DNA of 64,000 nucleotides, from contig JAQMWT010000360.1 of the NCBI GenBank assembly GCA_029834535.1, forward strand, positions 124,001-188,000. Reading direction: 5' to 3'. This document shows, piece by piece, positions 29,928-39,077 of the stretch. Made by a program: the position numbers and the translations under genes. The notes beneath the pieces were generated by a model, which saw only the letters and a program-made list of their open reading frames with translations, made no database searches and was not told the origin of the DNA. Numbering within the stretch: the stretch's first letter is position 1; every line of letters begins with the position of its first letter. This DNA comes from Chrysophaeum taylorii. Its lineage: Eukaryota; Sar; Pelagophyceae; Pelagomonadales; Pelagomonadaceae.

Positions 29928-30785
29928 CTAGGGCCGTTTTTTTTTCGTAAGGAGAGCAGCTGCGTCGGCGAGGGCGAGGGACGACGCCTCGAGATGGAGC
30001 GACACGTCCCGGACGAGGGATCGGAGCTGCGCTTCTGGGTCAGCCCGCTCCTCGTCTCGTCTCCTTCCAAAAAACCCGCCCCGTCCATTCTCAGTCTCTG
30101 GAGATCGTCGGGCACCGGGGTCGTCCCAGACTACGGATCGGAGCTGCGCTTCGGGGTCAGCCCGTCCGTCCCGTCCATTCTCAATCTCCGGAGATCGTCG
30201 GGCACCGGGGTCGTCCCAGACTACGGATCGGAGCTGCGCTTCGGGGTCAGCCCGTCCGTCCCGTCCATTCTCAATCTCCGAAGATCGTCGGTGGTCGCTG
30301 CCGTCGATACGGTCTTCCCTCCCGAGGAGGTCGTCTGATCTCCTCAAGCCGACGACTCGTCTTCTCAAATATCTCCTTGTTCGAAAATCGTAGTTTGGGT
30401 CAAAATCGTCGTCGTCGTCGTCGAAATCCCCCCAGAAATCCCCGTCGGTTCGAATCGACGGAAGCGCCGAGACAGATCTCGCGCGGTCTAGGGCGTCGGC
30501 GGCGCGGTCGAGGTCGAGCTCGAGATCGTCGTAGGCCTCGACCGCGGCGTCGCAGTTTCTGGCGCGCACTCGAAGGCTGTCGGCGAGGACGCGGGCGCGT
30601 CGTGAGGGGGGGGTCGGCCGCGGCGGCTCGAGTCGAGGGCACGGCTCGTCGTCCAATCGCGGGGACTGCGAGTCGAGGTATTGCCGGAGCTCTTCGGACG
30701 CCGAACTCTCGACCTTCTCGCGGCGCCGCGCCGGCCTGATTTCGGACGATTTCCGCGACACCGCGCCCGCAGGCGGCCGGTCCAT
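29928..30785 (-). CDS. Hypothetical charged protein with a 29-residue tandem repeat
   Basis: 285 residues from the ATG at 30785. Arg- and Asp-rich throughout, with a poly-Asp stretch (DFDDDDDDFD). The C-terminal third repeats a 29-residue unit (RRSPEIENGRDGRADPEAQL and so on) about three times; the DNA unit is 87 bp (around 30085-30295) and two units are almost identical, so the duplication is recent. The middle (VEAYDDLELDLDRAADALDRARS) could form a helix. No known domain. Some retention of frame in an 87-bp repeat supports real coding, but expression is unproven. Confidence 0.55.
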   Translation of the reverse strand: MDRPPAGAVSRKSSEIRPARRREKVESSASEELRQYLDSQSPRLDDEPCPRLEPPRPTPPSRRARVLADSLRVRARNCDAAVEAYDDLELDLDRAADALDRARSVSALPSIRTDGDFWGDFDDDDDDFDPNYDFRTRRYLRRRVVGLRRSDDLLGREDRIDGSDHRRSSEIENGRDGRADPEAQLRSVVWDDPGARRSPEIENGRDGRADPEAQLRSVVWDDPGARRSPETENGRGGFFGRRRDEERADPEAQLRSLVRDVSLHLEASSLALADAAALLTKKKRP

Positions 30786-31112
30786 ATAAACGGTGAATGA
30801 GGAGGGTAAGCTTGATGGACGGAGTGCGAAATTATTATTTCCACTCCACGATGACTTCACCAGGCCTGGAAACACCAGACCTTCTTCAGCCGCCCTGACA
30901 TGGAGAACACCCACCTATCTCTCACCACCAACAGCTCCGCCGGCTGGCCACTTTTGCCCGCACAACCCTTCCTTCCGCTTATTGGGGCCGGGGTCTCGAC
31001 CAAGGCAGAAGAACTCCGCAAATGCCATATAATACCAGCAACCAACTACCTCAACAGTTCCCGTCGTCTGGCTGAGACGCGGCGGATCCCGCAGGGTATG
31101 CATCGGCGAAAG
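30786..31112. other. Intergenic, about 330 bp
   Basis: Upstream of the repeat protein and downstream of the convergent-side monooxygenase. Nothing identified. Confidence 0.4.
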
Positions 31113-32360
31113 TTAGGAATGATGATGTTGCGCTGCCGCCGCGGCGGCGCGCGTTAGGGATCTCGAAGCTGGCGCGAGGGCCGCCTCGCTGTGCAGGAGG
31201 GTCGCCGCGCGACGGGAAGCGGCGATTTTGGCGGCAGCGCGCGGGACCATGTCCTCGTAGTAGCTCGCGATCGCCTGGGGCGCGGGGAGCGTTGCGAAGC
31301 GTCTCGCAAAAGAAATCGCGTCGAGGAGCGCCTGGTTGGCGCCCTGGGCCTTGAAGGGACACATCGGGTGCGCGGCATCGCCCATAAGCACGACGTTCGG
31401 AGGGAGGCGGTGCGGCAAGGTCCGAAGGTCCTCCTCGTCGCGGTCGTAGATCGGGTAGCCGGTGAGGTCGTTCGTGCGGGCGACGAGGTCCTCGAACTCT
31501 GGAAACGCGTCGGACCACCCGCGTACCACCGCCAACGCGGATTCCCTAAGATTCTCGGACTCGCCGGGCCAGGAGAGCTGCCACATGGTCGCGTTGGAGC
31601 GGTCGTAGGGCATCGCGTAGAGGCGCGCGGCGCCGTCGACGACCTCGAAGACGTCCCGCGCGCCGGGCGGGCCCTTGCCGAGAACGACGGTCAGGCCGGT
31701 CTCTCGCAGGGGATAATCAATGTCGAGCGCCGCGCGGCGCGTGGCCGACCGGATGCCATCGGCGCCCACTATGACCGGAAAGTCGGGGAGGGTGTTAATT
31801 GGGGCAGCCCACCGCACGGTCCCCGAGCCGAGTTGGCTGAGGAGGACAGCGCGCACCGCTTGACGAGGGGCGTGGACTGCGTAGTGCTGCTTTTCGTTCT
31901 TTCTGGTCCCCGACCCGTGGACGCCCAAAAGGGCCCCCGAGGAGGCGAGGCTGCGGTGCGTCCCGGTCCAGACGCCAGCGTCCCGGACGAGGTCGAGGAT
32001 TCCGAGCGCGCGGAGCGCGCGACCGCCCTGCTGGAGGGTCAGGCCGTAACCCGGAGGCCGCGACCAGAAGGACTCGTCCCGCTCGAACACGGTCGCCGCG
32101 ATCCCGCGGTGCTGGAGGGCGAGGGCCGTCGCGAGCCCCGCGATCCCCCCCCCGCAAATCGCCACCTTGGGGCTCCCCAAGGCCGCCTCGGGTACCCCCG
32201 GCACGATTCCCGCGCCCTCGCAGGGCTCGCACCGCCGCAGCCCCGACCGCCGTCCGCGCCGCATCCCGATCCCTCGGCACGCGCCGCAGGCGCGCAGGGG
32301 ACGGGCGGGCGACCGTAGGAGCTGGGCGATCCCTTCGTCGTAGGCTGCTGTTGCCACCAT
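31113..32360 (-). CDS. FAD-dependent monooxygenase with N-terminal DnaJ-like zinc motifs
   Basis: 415 residues from the ATG at 32360. The N-terminal 50 residues carry two CxxCxGxG-like motifs (CGACRGIG at C25/C28 and CEPCEGAG at C44/C47), the hallmark of DnaJ-type zinc centres. The rest is a PHBH-type flavoprotein: AICGGGIAGLATALAL binds the FAD adenosine, VGADGIRSATRR is the DG motif, and MGDAAHPMCPFKAQGANQAL is the GD motif. Such enzymes hydroxylate aromatic or polycyclic substrates with NAD(P)H. The zinc motifs suggest thiol-redox or plastid function, as in BSD2-like proteins, which is inference. Only 40 bp separate its start from that of the divergent coiled-coil gene. Confidence 0.87.
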   Translation of the reverse strand: MVATAAYDEGIAQLLRSPARPLRACGACRGIGMRRGRRSGLRRCEPCEGAGIVPGVPEAALGSPKVAICGGGIAGLATALALQHRGIAATVFERDESFWSRPPGYGLTLQQGGRALRALGILDLVRDAGVWTGTHRSLASSGALLGVHGSGTRKNEKQHYAVHAPRQAVRAVLLSQLGSGTVRWAAPINTLPDFPVIVGADGIRSATRRAALDIDYPLRETGLTVVLGKGPPGARDVFEVVDGAARLYAMPYDRSNATMWQLSWPGESENLRESALAVVRGWSDAFPEFEDLVARTNDLTGYPIYDRDEEDLRTLPHRLPPNVVLMGDAAHPMCPFKAQGANQALLDAISFARRFATLPAPQAIASYYEDMVPRAAAKIAASRRAATLLHSEAALAPASRSLTRAAAAAAQHHHS

Positions 32361-32400
32361 ATGATACGGTATCTATTACATCATCATCATCATCATCATC
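32361..32400. promoter_or_regulatory. 40-bp divergent intergenic region
   Basis: Separates the ATGs of the FAD monooxygenase (minus) and coiled-coil protein (plus). It consists largely of (CAT)n. Either both genes share a very short promoter or one real start lies further inside its frame. Confidence 0.5.
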
Positions 32401-34272
32401 ATGCTCTCTCGTGTGTGCGAAGCGCCAGCGCCGAGCACCAGCTGCTGCTGCTTCAGCGAGGGCGCAGCGCTCGAGGCGGTGCTCGAGCGATGCGCTGTCG
32501 CGCTGCGGGGCGAGCACGAGACCCAGGACGCCGTCGTGCGGGAGGACGTCGTGGTGCGGGCGCTGAGGGCGCACACCGAGATTATTGCCGAGCTGTGCGC
32601 CGACAGCGAGGCGGCGCAGGAGCGCATCTCTAGCCTCGAAAAGCAGCACGAGCGGAGCGCCCACGCCGCGCGGGCCCTCGAGGGGAGGGTGAAGGAGTGC
32701 GAGGCGACGATCGCGGCCCAGAGCGCGCGGCTCGTCGAGCACGCGACCGCGTTCGAAGCCATCGAGCGCCAGCTCGGACGCCTCGGCGAGGTCGAGCGAC
32801 GCCAGGACATGAACGACGCCAAAACCAACGAGATTGACAAGTTATGCAAGCACCTCCGAGCGCAGCACGCCAAGGACGCGGTAGAATCCAAAGACCGCGG
32901 CGAGCGCCACCAAAAAATGATTACCGACCACCGTCGGTCCATCCACGCGATCCAGGACAAGCTGAGTCGCTTGGCCGAGGAGCTCTACATCACGTCGGAC
33001 CAAGTCACGATCGCGCGGGATAATAACGCCGCCGGCGCCGCCGCCGACGACGACGACGCTCCGGCGTTGACGATCGTGCTCGAGAAGCTGGCGACCGAGG
33101 CGAAGGCGACGGCGCGCGGCCTCGACGTCCAGCGGCGCACGTCCAAGACCCACGCCAATTTGCTGGAACACAAGGCCTCGCGCGAAGCCGAGATGCTCGC
33201 GCGCCGCAACAAAAAGTGCATCGACCATCTCCAGACCTTTGTGGACGCCAACATGGACGTCGATCTTATGGACGTCCGCCGCAAGCAGGACCAGCTCCTC
33301 GCGTCCCTCGAGGACTACCAGACCGCGCTCGAGCACCGCACCACCGAGGACCAGGTCGAGGCCCGCATCCAGCGCAAGTACGAAGACCTCACGAGCCAGC
33401 TCCACCGAGCGTTGAATTCTGTCAAGGACGACGAGGCCACCTTCAAGCAGTGTCTCCAGGACATCGGCGCTTCGACGGCAAGACTCCGGGAATCCACCAA
33501 GGCCGACAAAAGAGCCGTCGACACCAAGCTCGAGGCACTCACCAAGCGCGTCGACCTCCTAGAACAAGAAGAACAAGAAGAAGAGCATCGCGATGAGGAG
33601 GCGGCGGTGGTGGACGAAGAGCGGGCGCATAGGCCGGAGGAGAAGACTAACGAGCCCCAAAACAAGCCGGAGGCGCAGCAGCCACCGGCGCCCGCGACGA
33701 GAACGAAGACGCGGCCGCCGTCGCCGCCGCCGTTGCCTTCTTCGAGTCTGACTGGTGGCGCTTCGTCGGCCGCGAAAAAGGGGTCCTTCGGGCGCGACGA
33801 GGTCGAGGCGATGCTGGAGCTCAAGGCGGACCGCGCGGCGCTGGAGGCCGTCGCCGCCGAGGCCCAGGCCTCGCTCCGAGCGGCGAGGGACCTCGAGGCG
33901 CGGCTGGAACGGGTTCTCGCGCGGGAGGAGGTCGCGAGACGACGACAGCCCCGGGGGCTCGAAAAGCGACCCCTGACGAGCGAGAGGCGGCTCGAAAAGC
34001 GCCCCAACGTGCTGCCGGTGATCGTCAAGGCCGCAGAGCCCCAAACGGAGGAGGAGGAGGAGGAGGAGGACGTGGGCCCGACGAGGGTCATGTTCGAGGG
34101 GCCGACCGACTCTGAAATTCCACTGGCGTCGGTGGTGACGAATCCCGAAGCCTCGTGCATCACGCGGTTCCGGTGTCTCTCGTGTCGCGCGCCGTCGGAA
34201 CACGTCGTCCTCGACACCCAATTTTTGGGCGGCAGGACGAAGGGTGCAGGCTTCCGGAGTCATCAATATTAA
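32401..34272 (+). CDS. Coiled-coil protein of unknown function
   Basis: 623 residues from the ATG at 32401. Residues 30-400 are almost continuous coiled coil rich in Glu, Arg, Ala and Leu. A low-complexity Glu/Pro/Ser stretch follows (about 400-470), then a second coil (about 475-530) and an acidic run. Near the C-terminus a CxxC motif (RFRCLSCRAPSE) precedes a basic end. The layout recalls ciliary or centrosomal coiled-coil proteins such as the DUF4795 group, which end in a short CxxC element, but I cannot confirm that. No signal peptide or membrane segment. Confidence 0.78.
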   Translation: MLSRVCEAPAPSTSCCCFSEGAALEAVLERCAVALRGEHETQDAVVREDVVVRALRAHTEIIAELCADSEAAQERISSLEKQHERSAHAARALEGRVKECEATIAAQSARLVEHATAFEAIERQLGRLGEVERRQDMNDAKTNEIDKLCKHLRAQHAKDAVESKDRGERHQKMITDHRRSIHAIQDKLSRLAEELYITSDQVTIARDNNAAGAAADDDDAPALTIVLEKLATEAKATARGLDVQRRTSKTHANLLEHKASREAEMLARRNKKCIDHLQTFVDANMDVDLMDVRRKQDQLLASLEDYQTALEHRTTEDQVEARIQRKYEDLTSQLHRALNSVKDDEATFKQCLQDIGASTARLRESTKADKRAVDTKLEALTKRVDLLEQEEQEEEHRDEEAAVVDEERAHRPEEKTNEPQNKPEAQQPPAPATRTKTRPPSPPPLPSSSLTGGASSAAKKGSFGRDEVEAMLELKADRAALEAVAAEAQASLRAARDLEARLERVLAREEVARRRQPRGLEKRPLTSERRLEKRPNVLPVIVKAAEPQTEEEEEEEDVGPTRVMFEGPTDSEIPLASVVTNPEASCITRFRCLSCRAPSEHVVLDTQFLGGRTKGAGFRSHQY

Positions 34273-34315
34273 AACCCTCATCACAGCAGGCGTTACTACT
34301 ATTTCCTAGAAGCCG

Positions 34316-35539
34316 ATGCTGCAACTGCGCGTGTTGGAGGCGCCTGGATTGAAGCGGTCGCGGGTCGAGTCGACCGTGGGGTGTCGCGGGATGATGTACG
34401 TGCTGGGTCGCGACGCGCGGGTCGCGAGCGTGGTGTGCCCCGGTCGCACCGTATCGAGGCTGCACGCGATCGTGTTGATCGAGGAGACGAGGACGTGGAT
34501 CATCAACCGGTCGCGACACGGAACATTCGTCGACGGGAGACTCGTCCGGGACCGGATCGAGGCGCGCCCCGGGTCGCGGCTCACCTTGTCGTCCGAGAAG
34601 CCGCATTACCGGTTTGTCCTGGAAAAAAAGTATACGCGGAGGTTCAGCGAGGAGGAATCGACGGTCGGGAGTCGGGCGGCGGGCCGCCAAGTCCGCGAAA
34701 TCAGCGTTTTGACGTGGAACGTCGGGGCGCAGAAGTCGCGGCCGAACCTGGACTCGGTCCGGAACATCCAGCGCGTCGCGGAGACGATCGGCGGCTGCCG
34801 ATCGACCGACGGCCGGTTGCTGTTTGTCGCCCTCCAGGAAGTCGACGCGGGGGTAGGCCTCTGCGAGGCGCTGCGGGCGCCAACCTTGCTGCGGGGGCTT
34901 TTGGAAAAACAGGGCCTCCGGTGGCTCCAGGGCGCGGCGGGGCGGTCTGGAAAGGTCAACGCGTTGTTGTGGCCGGCAGAGCTGGAGGTTTTGGGGACGC
35001 GGGAGGTAGACCTCGGGGGCACCAACGCGCCGATGGTGAGCGCGCGACTTCGTGTCGACCACCTGACGCTGAGCGTCGGGTCGGCGCACGTCGACTGCGA
35101 ACCACCACCAGCAGCAGCAGCAGCAGCAGCCAAGGACTATTGTTGTCGGAAAAAGTGGCGCGCCTGGCTGCGCGCGGCGAGCGGGAGAAGCGACGCGGCG
35201 ATCGTCGCGGCCGACTTCAACGAGGACCTCGCGCGTTACGGGGCAGCAGGACGCGTGGTGTCGGCACCCCTCGCGACCCACGGCTGGACCTGGGGCTCGT
35301 ACCACGGGTACCACAGCGACGCGCGGCGGTGGGCGAAGAAGGGCAGGATTATCGACGGAGTCGTGGGCGCGGGGCTCGTGAGGGGGGGACTCGGGGCCGA
35401 GCTGCTGCACGTCCCGGACGAGATCGGAAAAATCGATCCCGACGACCACGAGGCTTTGGACGACGTGTTCCGCCGACACCCCCCCGCCTCGGACCACTTC
35501 CCCGTCCTGGCGCGCGCGACGCTTCACGATCATCTATAA
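34316..35539 (+). CDS. FHA domain fused to an endonuclease/exonuclease/phosphatase domain
   Basis: 407 residues from the ATG at 34316. Residues about 25-100 form an FHA phospho-threonine-binding domain: GRDARVASV, TVSRLHA (S47, R48, H50) and NRSRHGTFVDG. Residues about 128-405 are an EEP-fold hydrolase: TWNVGA (metal-site Asn), LQEVDAG (E175), AADFNED (D300, N302) and the C-terminal SDHFPV (D393, H394). EEP enzymes cleave phosphodiesters in DNA, RNA or inositol phosphates. An FHA partner suggests recruitment to phosphorylated proteins, perhaps in DNA repair; that is inference. Its end overlaps the end of the convergent mTERF gene by 10 bp. Confidence 0.88.
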   Translation: MLQLRVLEAPGLKRSRVESTVGCRGMMYVLGRDARVASVVCPGRTVSRLHAIVLIEETRTWIINRSRHGTFVDGRLVRDRIEARPGSRLTLSSEKPHYRFVLEKKYTRRFSEEESTVGSRAAGRQVREISVLTWNVGAQKSRPNLDSVRNIQRVAETIGGCRSTDGRLLFVALQEVDAGVGLCEALRAPTLLRGLLEKQGLRWLQGAAGRSGKVNALLWPAELEVLGTREVDLGGTNAPMVSARLRVDHLTLSVGSAHVDCEPPPAAAAAAAKDYCCRKKWRAWLRAASGRSDAAIVAADFNEDLARYGAAGRVVSAPLATHGWTWGSYHGYHSDARRWAKKGRIIDGVVGAGLVRGGLGAELLHVPDEIGKIDPDDHEALDDVFRRHPPASDHFPVLARATLHDHL

Positions 35540-37317
35540 TAATAATCGTAGCGCCGCGGCCTCTCGTGGAGGCGGCGGCGGCGAGATTCTCGTCGTCCCG
35601 TGGCGGTGGCCTCGAGGAGGCGACTGAAGTCGGCGTCGGTGAGCGCGGCGCGGTCGACGAGGAGGCGCGAGGGCTCCCCGGCTTCTTTGAGCTGCTCGAG
35701 GCGCGGCCGGTACCGCCCGTCGAGGCTCAGACCGAGGAGCACCGGCTTCCGGACTACGCACTCTCGGAGCTCCTCGCTCGAGAGGCGGAGCTCGTCCTGG
35801 AGAAAGGCGAGCTTGGGGGCGAGGTTCCGGGCGTAGCTGTACCCGAGGACCGACGGGAGCGCGACGACGATTCGCTTGAGTTGGTCGTTCGTCAGTCCCA
35901 ATCGCCACTGCAGAGCCCCGAGCTTGGGCTTGATGTTGCCGTCGAAGTTGTTCCCCAGAGCCTGGGGGTTTCTGAGAACCACTTTCTTCAGCTCGGCCTC
36001 GCTCAACCCCAATCTTGCCTGCAACGCGTCGATCGACGGCCCGAGATTTCCCGAGTAACTGCAGCTGAGAAGGGCCGACTGGCGCACGACGAGTCGCCTC
36101 ACCTCTAGATCGGTAAGCGCGAGTCGCTCCTGCATCGAAGCAATCGACGGCACCAAATTGTCCTCGAAGCTGTAGCTCAGCACAGTCGGAAGCTTCAGCA
36201 CTATTTTTTTGATTTCATCGTCGGTCAACCCCACGCGGTCGCCGAGCTTCTCGAGCTTGGGAGCGACGTTCAGCTCGTAGCTATAGCCCAGGACCTGCGG
36301 CAGTCGGACGATGACTTTTTTCAGCTCGAGGTCCGAGAGCCCGAGCCGCTCTTGGAGCTTGCCGAGCTTGGGCCCGATATTCGCTTCGTAGCTGTATCCG
36401 AGCAGCTGCGGCAACTTGAGCACGATCTTCTTCAACTCGATCTCCGAAAGAGAGAGCCTCGCCCTCAGCGCCTCCAAGGACGGCTCGAGGTTCGCGGAGT
36501 AGCTGAGCCCCAAGACCGGCGGCAGCCGCAGCACCACCTTCTTCAGCTCCGCATCCCGCAACCCGAGCCGTTTCTGCAGCGCCGCGAGCGACGCCAACTC
36601 GGCCGCGTCGCACGTGAACGCCGACTTGGACACGAGGACGACCTTCTTCAACTCCTCGATACTGAGCCCGAGCCGCCGTTGCAGCGCGTCGAGGGTCGGC
36701 TCGATGTCGTCCTCGTAGCTGTACCCCAGGAGCTGGGGCAGCCGCACGACCATTTTCCGAATCTCGGGTGTCGTCAGCCCGAGCTTACTTCTCAGCGCCG
36801 CGATCGTCGGACCCGCGTCGTGCGTCCCGGCCAACGGCGGCAGTCGGAGCACGATCCCTCGGAGCTCGGCGTCGGTCAGCCCGAGTTCCGATTGCACCGC
36901 CAGCCGGGGCTCCGTGCGAAGCACCGACGGCGATCCGAGCACCACGCGACGTAGCTCGACGTCGGACAGACCGAGCCGCCGCTGCAGCGCGTCCAGCCTG
37001 GGCGCCATCTCGCCGTAGCTCAACGTCACGACCTGCGGGTCGCACACCACCAGCTTCCTCACCTCGGACCGCCCGAGTCCGAGCCGCAGCTGCAGCGACG
37101 CCATCGCCGCTTCGATACCCTCGCACCTCTTCTTGTTAACCTGCGGATTCATCACCGAGATCATCCGAGCCTCGGCCTTGCTCAGCCCGAGCCCGCGTCG
37201 CAGCCGCTGGGTCGTCGACGCGACGGGCACGGGTCGCTCCGCGACGCACCGCACGGCCGACCGCGCCACGCTCACACCGCGCGCCGTCGTTGCGGCGGCG
37301 GCCAATAACAAGAACAT
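35530..37317 (-). CDS. mTERF-repeat protein (organelle nucleic-acid binding)
   Basis: 595 residues from the ATG at 37317. A short hydrophobic, Ala-rich N-terminus (MFLLLAAAATTARG) suggests organelle targeting. The rest is about 14 regular units of 35-37 residues with the pattern LQxRLGLSxxELKKVVLxLP and then VLGYSYE, the mTERF motif. mTERF proteins fold as a superhelix of helical triplets and bind DNA or RNA to control transcription, splicing or ribosome assembly in mitochondria or plastids. The units are more alike than in most mTERFs, which suggests recent repeat expansion. Complete, one exon. Confidence 0.9.
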   Translation of the reverse strand: MFLLLAAAATTARGVSVARSAVRCVAERPVPVASTTQRLRRGLGLSKAEARMISVMNPQVNKKRCEGIEAAMASLQLRLGLGRSEVRKLVVCDPQVVTLSYGEMAPRLDALQRRLGLSDVELRRVVLGSPSVLRTEPRLAVQSELGLTDAELRGIVLRLPPLAGTHDAGPTIAALRSKLGLTTPEIRKMVVRLPQLLGYSYEDDIEPTLDALQRRLGLSIEELKKVVLVSKSAFTCDAAELASLAALQKRLGLRDAELKKVVLRLPPVLGLSYSANLEPSLEALRARLSLSEIELKKIVLKLPQLLGYSYEANIGPKLGKLQERLGLSDLELKKVIVRLPQVLGYSYELNVAPKLEKLGDRVGLTDDEIKKIVLKLPTVLSYSFEDNLVPSIASMQERLALTDLEVRRLVVRQSALLSCSYSGNLGPSIDALQARLGLSEAELKKVVLRNPQALGNNFDGNIKPKLGALQWRLGLTNDQLKRIVVALPSVLGYSYARNLAPKLAFLQDELRLSSEELRECVVRKPVLLGLSLDGRYRPRLEQLKEAGEPSRLLVDRAALTDADFSRLLEATATGRRESRRRRLHERPRRYDYYYR

Positions 37318-37368
37318 CGTGTCTTTCTCTCTAATATGAGGTCCGCCGTCCCCGTCCGTTGAGACACT

Positions 37369-37887
37369 TCAACCTAAGATATAACGAACTACTACGTCGT
37401 GCCTACGACGAAGGTGAGGATTTCTAGTCAGTCGTCGTCCAACAACCCAAAACCACCGAAACACTCTCTCGTCGATCGCGCGGCGCTGGAAAAGGCGCGT
37501 CGTCGGTTCGCGTTCTGATCGATCGGAAGGATTCGAGAATCCTCGAGGCTCGCGAGGGTTGTCGCGTAGAACGGGTGGAGGTGCAGGACGCACCGCTCGC
37601 GGGATCCGAGCGCTCGATGCACAGCCCTGTGGATGCAGACGGCCGGTCGGGTCCACGAGCGGTTTGCCGTCGAGTCGTCGTTTCGCGACCAAAGCTTCTT
37701 CGCCCTCGCGAAGGTCGAGGTGCACGAGTTCCGAAGCGCGAATCGTTCCAAAGGATCGCCCGAATCCATTCACTAACAACTCGTTCTCGTTGTACGAGAA
37801 GTGGTTGGCAATGCCCTCGTTCGCGTGCAACCGCGCAAACCACCGAAACGCGCCCGCGAGCTCGCGCCTCGCTGCAGCGCTCGTCAT
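37369..37887 (-). pseudogene. Class II aldolase/adducin-like pseudogene
   Basis: The minus strand starts well at the ATG at 37887 (RELAGAFRWFARLHANEGIA, NHFSYNE, then ASELVHLDL), matching the N-terminus of the family. Near 37640 the sense moves to another frame (HRAVHRALG, CVLHLHPFYATTLASLED, PIDQNAN), which carries the metal-site HLHP. It then shifts again (RRAIDE) and back (GGFGLLDDD). At least three frameshifts in 520 bp, plus loss of the C-terminal third, show a dead gene. Conservation of each piece suggests decay is fairly recent. Confidence 0.8.
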
Positions 37888-38155
37888 AAAATAATACCGT
37901 TGGGGATACCCAACGGCGAAAATTCGGTCGTCTGCCTGCCTTGGCCATCAATCAACCACCACAAATCACAATCACAGTCAATCAATCCAGGTGTTCCTCC
38001 TTTCTTTCGAGAGGGCGCAGGCCGGATGGCTGCTGGTGGAATGGCGGGGATAAAAACAAATGGCTGCTGCGGTAATTGAATTGCGGTCGGGATTGAAATG
38101 GACCTTGCGAGGGCATCCGCCCTCCCGGCGTAGGTTGGTACCTATTCGCCTCCCG
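37888..38155. other. Intergenic, no gene seen
   Basis: Between the aldolase pseudogene and repeat R1 copy 4. CAATCA-rich, nothing identified. Confidence 0.4.
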
Positions 38156-38433
38156 GGCGGGCCGGTTGTTGGCAGCCGGAACGTTCGCAGTGGGACGGGG
38201 TATGGCCGGGGGGCGAAGACGGAAGGTTATCGACGAGTTGGTTGTCAGTCACATCGCGGTCTCCTCGTCAGTCACATCGCGGTCTTCTAATCGTCGCACG
38301 GCGACAAGCTCGATGGTCACTCTCCGCCGACCGACCTTTCGGAGCTCCTCGTCTACAGGCCCGTGATTCCGGACTGGCTCCTGTCGGTCCGGCCTGGCTC
38401 CCATGCTCGGGAGAGGTCTGAAGTTAGTTAGTT
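38156..38433 (-). repeat. Dispersed repeat R1, copy 4
   Basis: Closest to copy 3. An extra short internal duplication (GTCAGTCACATCGCGGTCT twice) is present near 38247-38285. Ends in AGTTAGTTAGTT. Confidence 0.85.
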
Positions 38434-39077
38434 AGTTTGATTGAAATGGACGTCGCGCATCCGAATACAACCAGCAATGTCTCTCTCATCACAGAATCTG
38501 GTACGAGACAGACAGACAGACAGACAACAAAGGAGATTGGCAATCAATCAGAGCCCTTGAGCGTGCCGGTCGATTGCGTTGTCGAGGAGTGAAGGCGTCA
38601 CAGCAGCAGCTGTGTCTGTCAGAGGTGGCGTCGCGCCCGTCTTGCGGCCGTCGCGGCACGCTGCCGGTGCGAGGGAGGGGGCGGGATCGGCCACGTCGCC
38701 ACCAGCGCGCGCAGGATGAAGAAGCAGTTCTTCCAGCCCTTCGGCCTCTTCTTCTTCTTGAGGTTGTTCATGCTCTGGGAGGAGGAGGAGGATGAAGTTT
38801 CTCTGTCTCCTTTTCTCATCTGTCGGTTTCACAAAACCAGTAGTAGTAGTAGTAAAACGTGCATATACTGTTTGTAAGAAGAAGAATACATGCACGAAAT
38901 TCCAATTCTGGGCAGGAAATCAATCAAAAGAAACCAAAGTTAGTTTTTTTTTTTTCGTCCGCAGAAGTTTAAAACTTCAATTTACCCGGAACTTAGATCC
39001 GTTACGAATTTCCCATACCAGCCCGCCCGTGGCTCTCCTCCTATATATACCACGCGCGATCTTTTATTCTTTTCAGA
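38434..39077. other. Intergenic, about 640 bp
   Basis: Contains a (GACA)n run near 38510 and AT-rich sequence with a TATATATA stretch (39041-39049). A 66-codon minus-strand frame at 38619-38819 (Lys-rich, then Pro) is too weak to call. Confidence 0.45.

Noticed and set aside
31191-32318. 375-codon plus-strand frame
   Set aside because: Antisense shadow of the FAD monooxygenase with no domain of its own.
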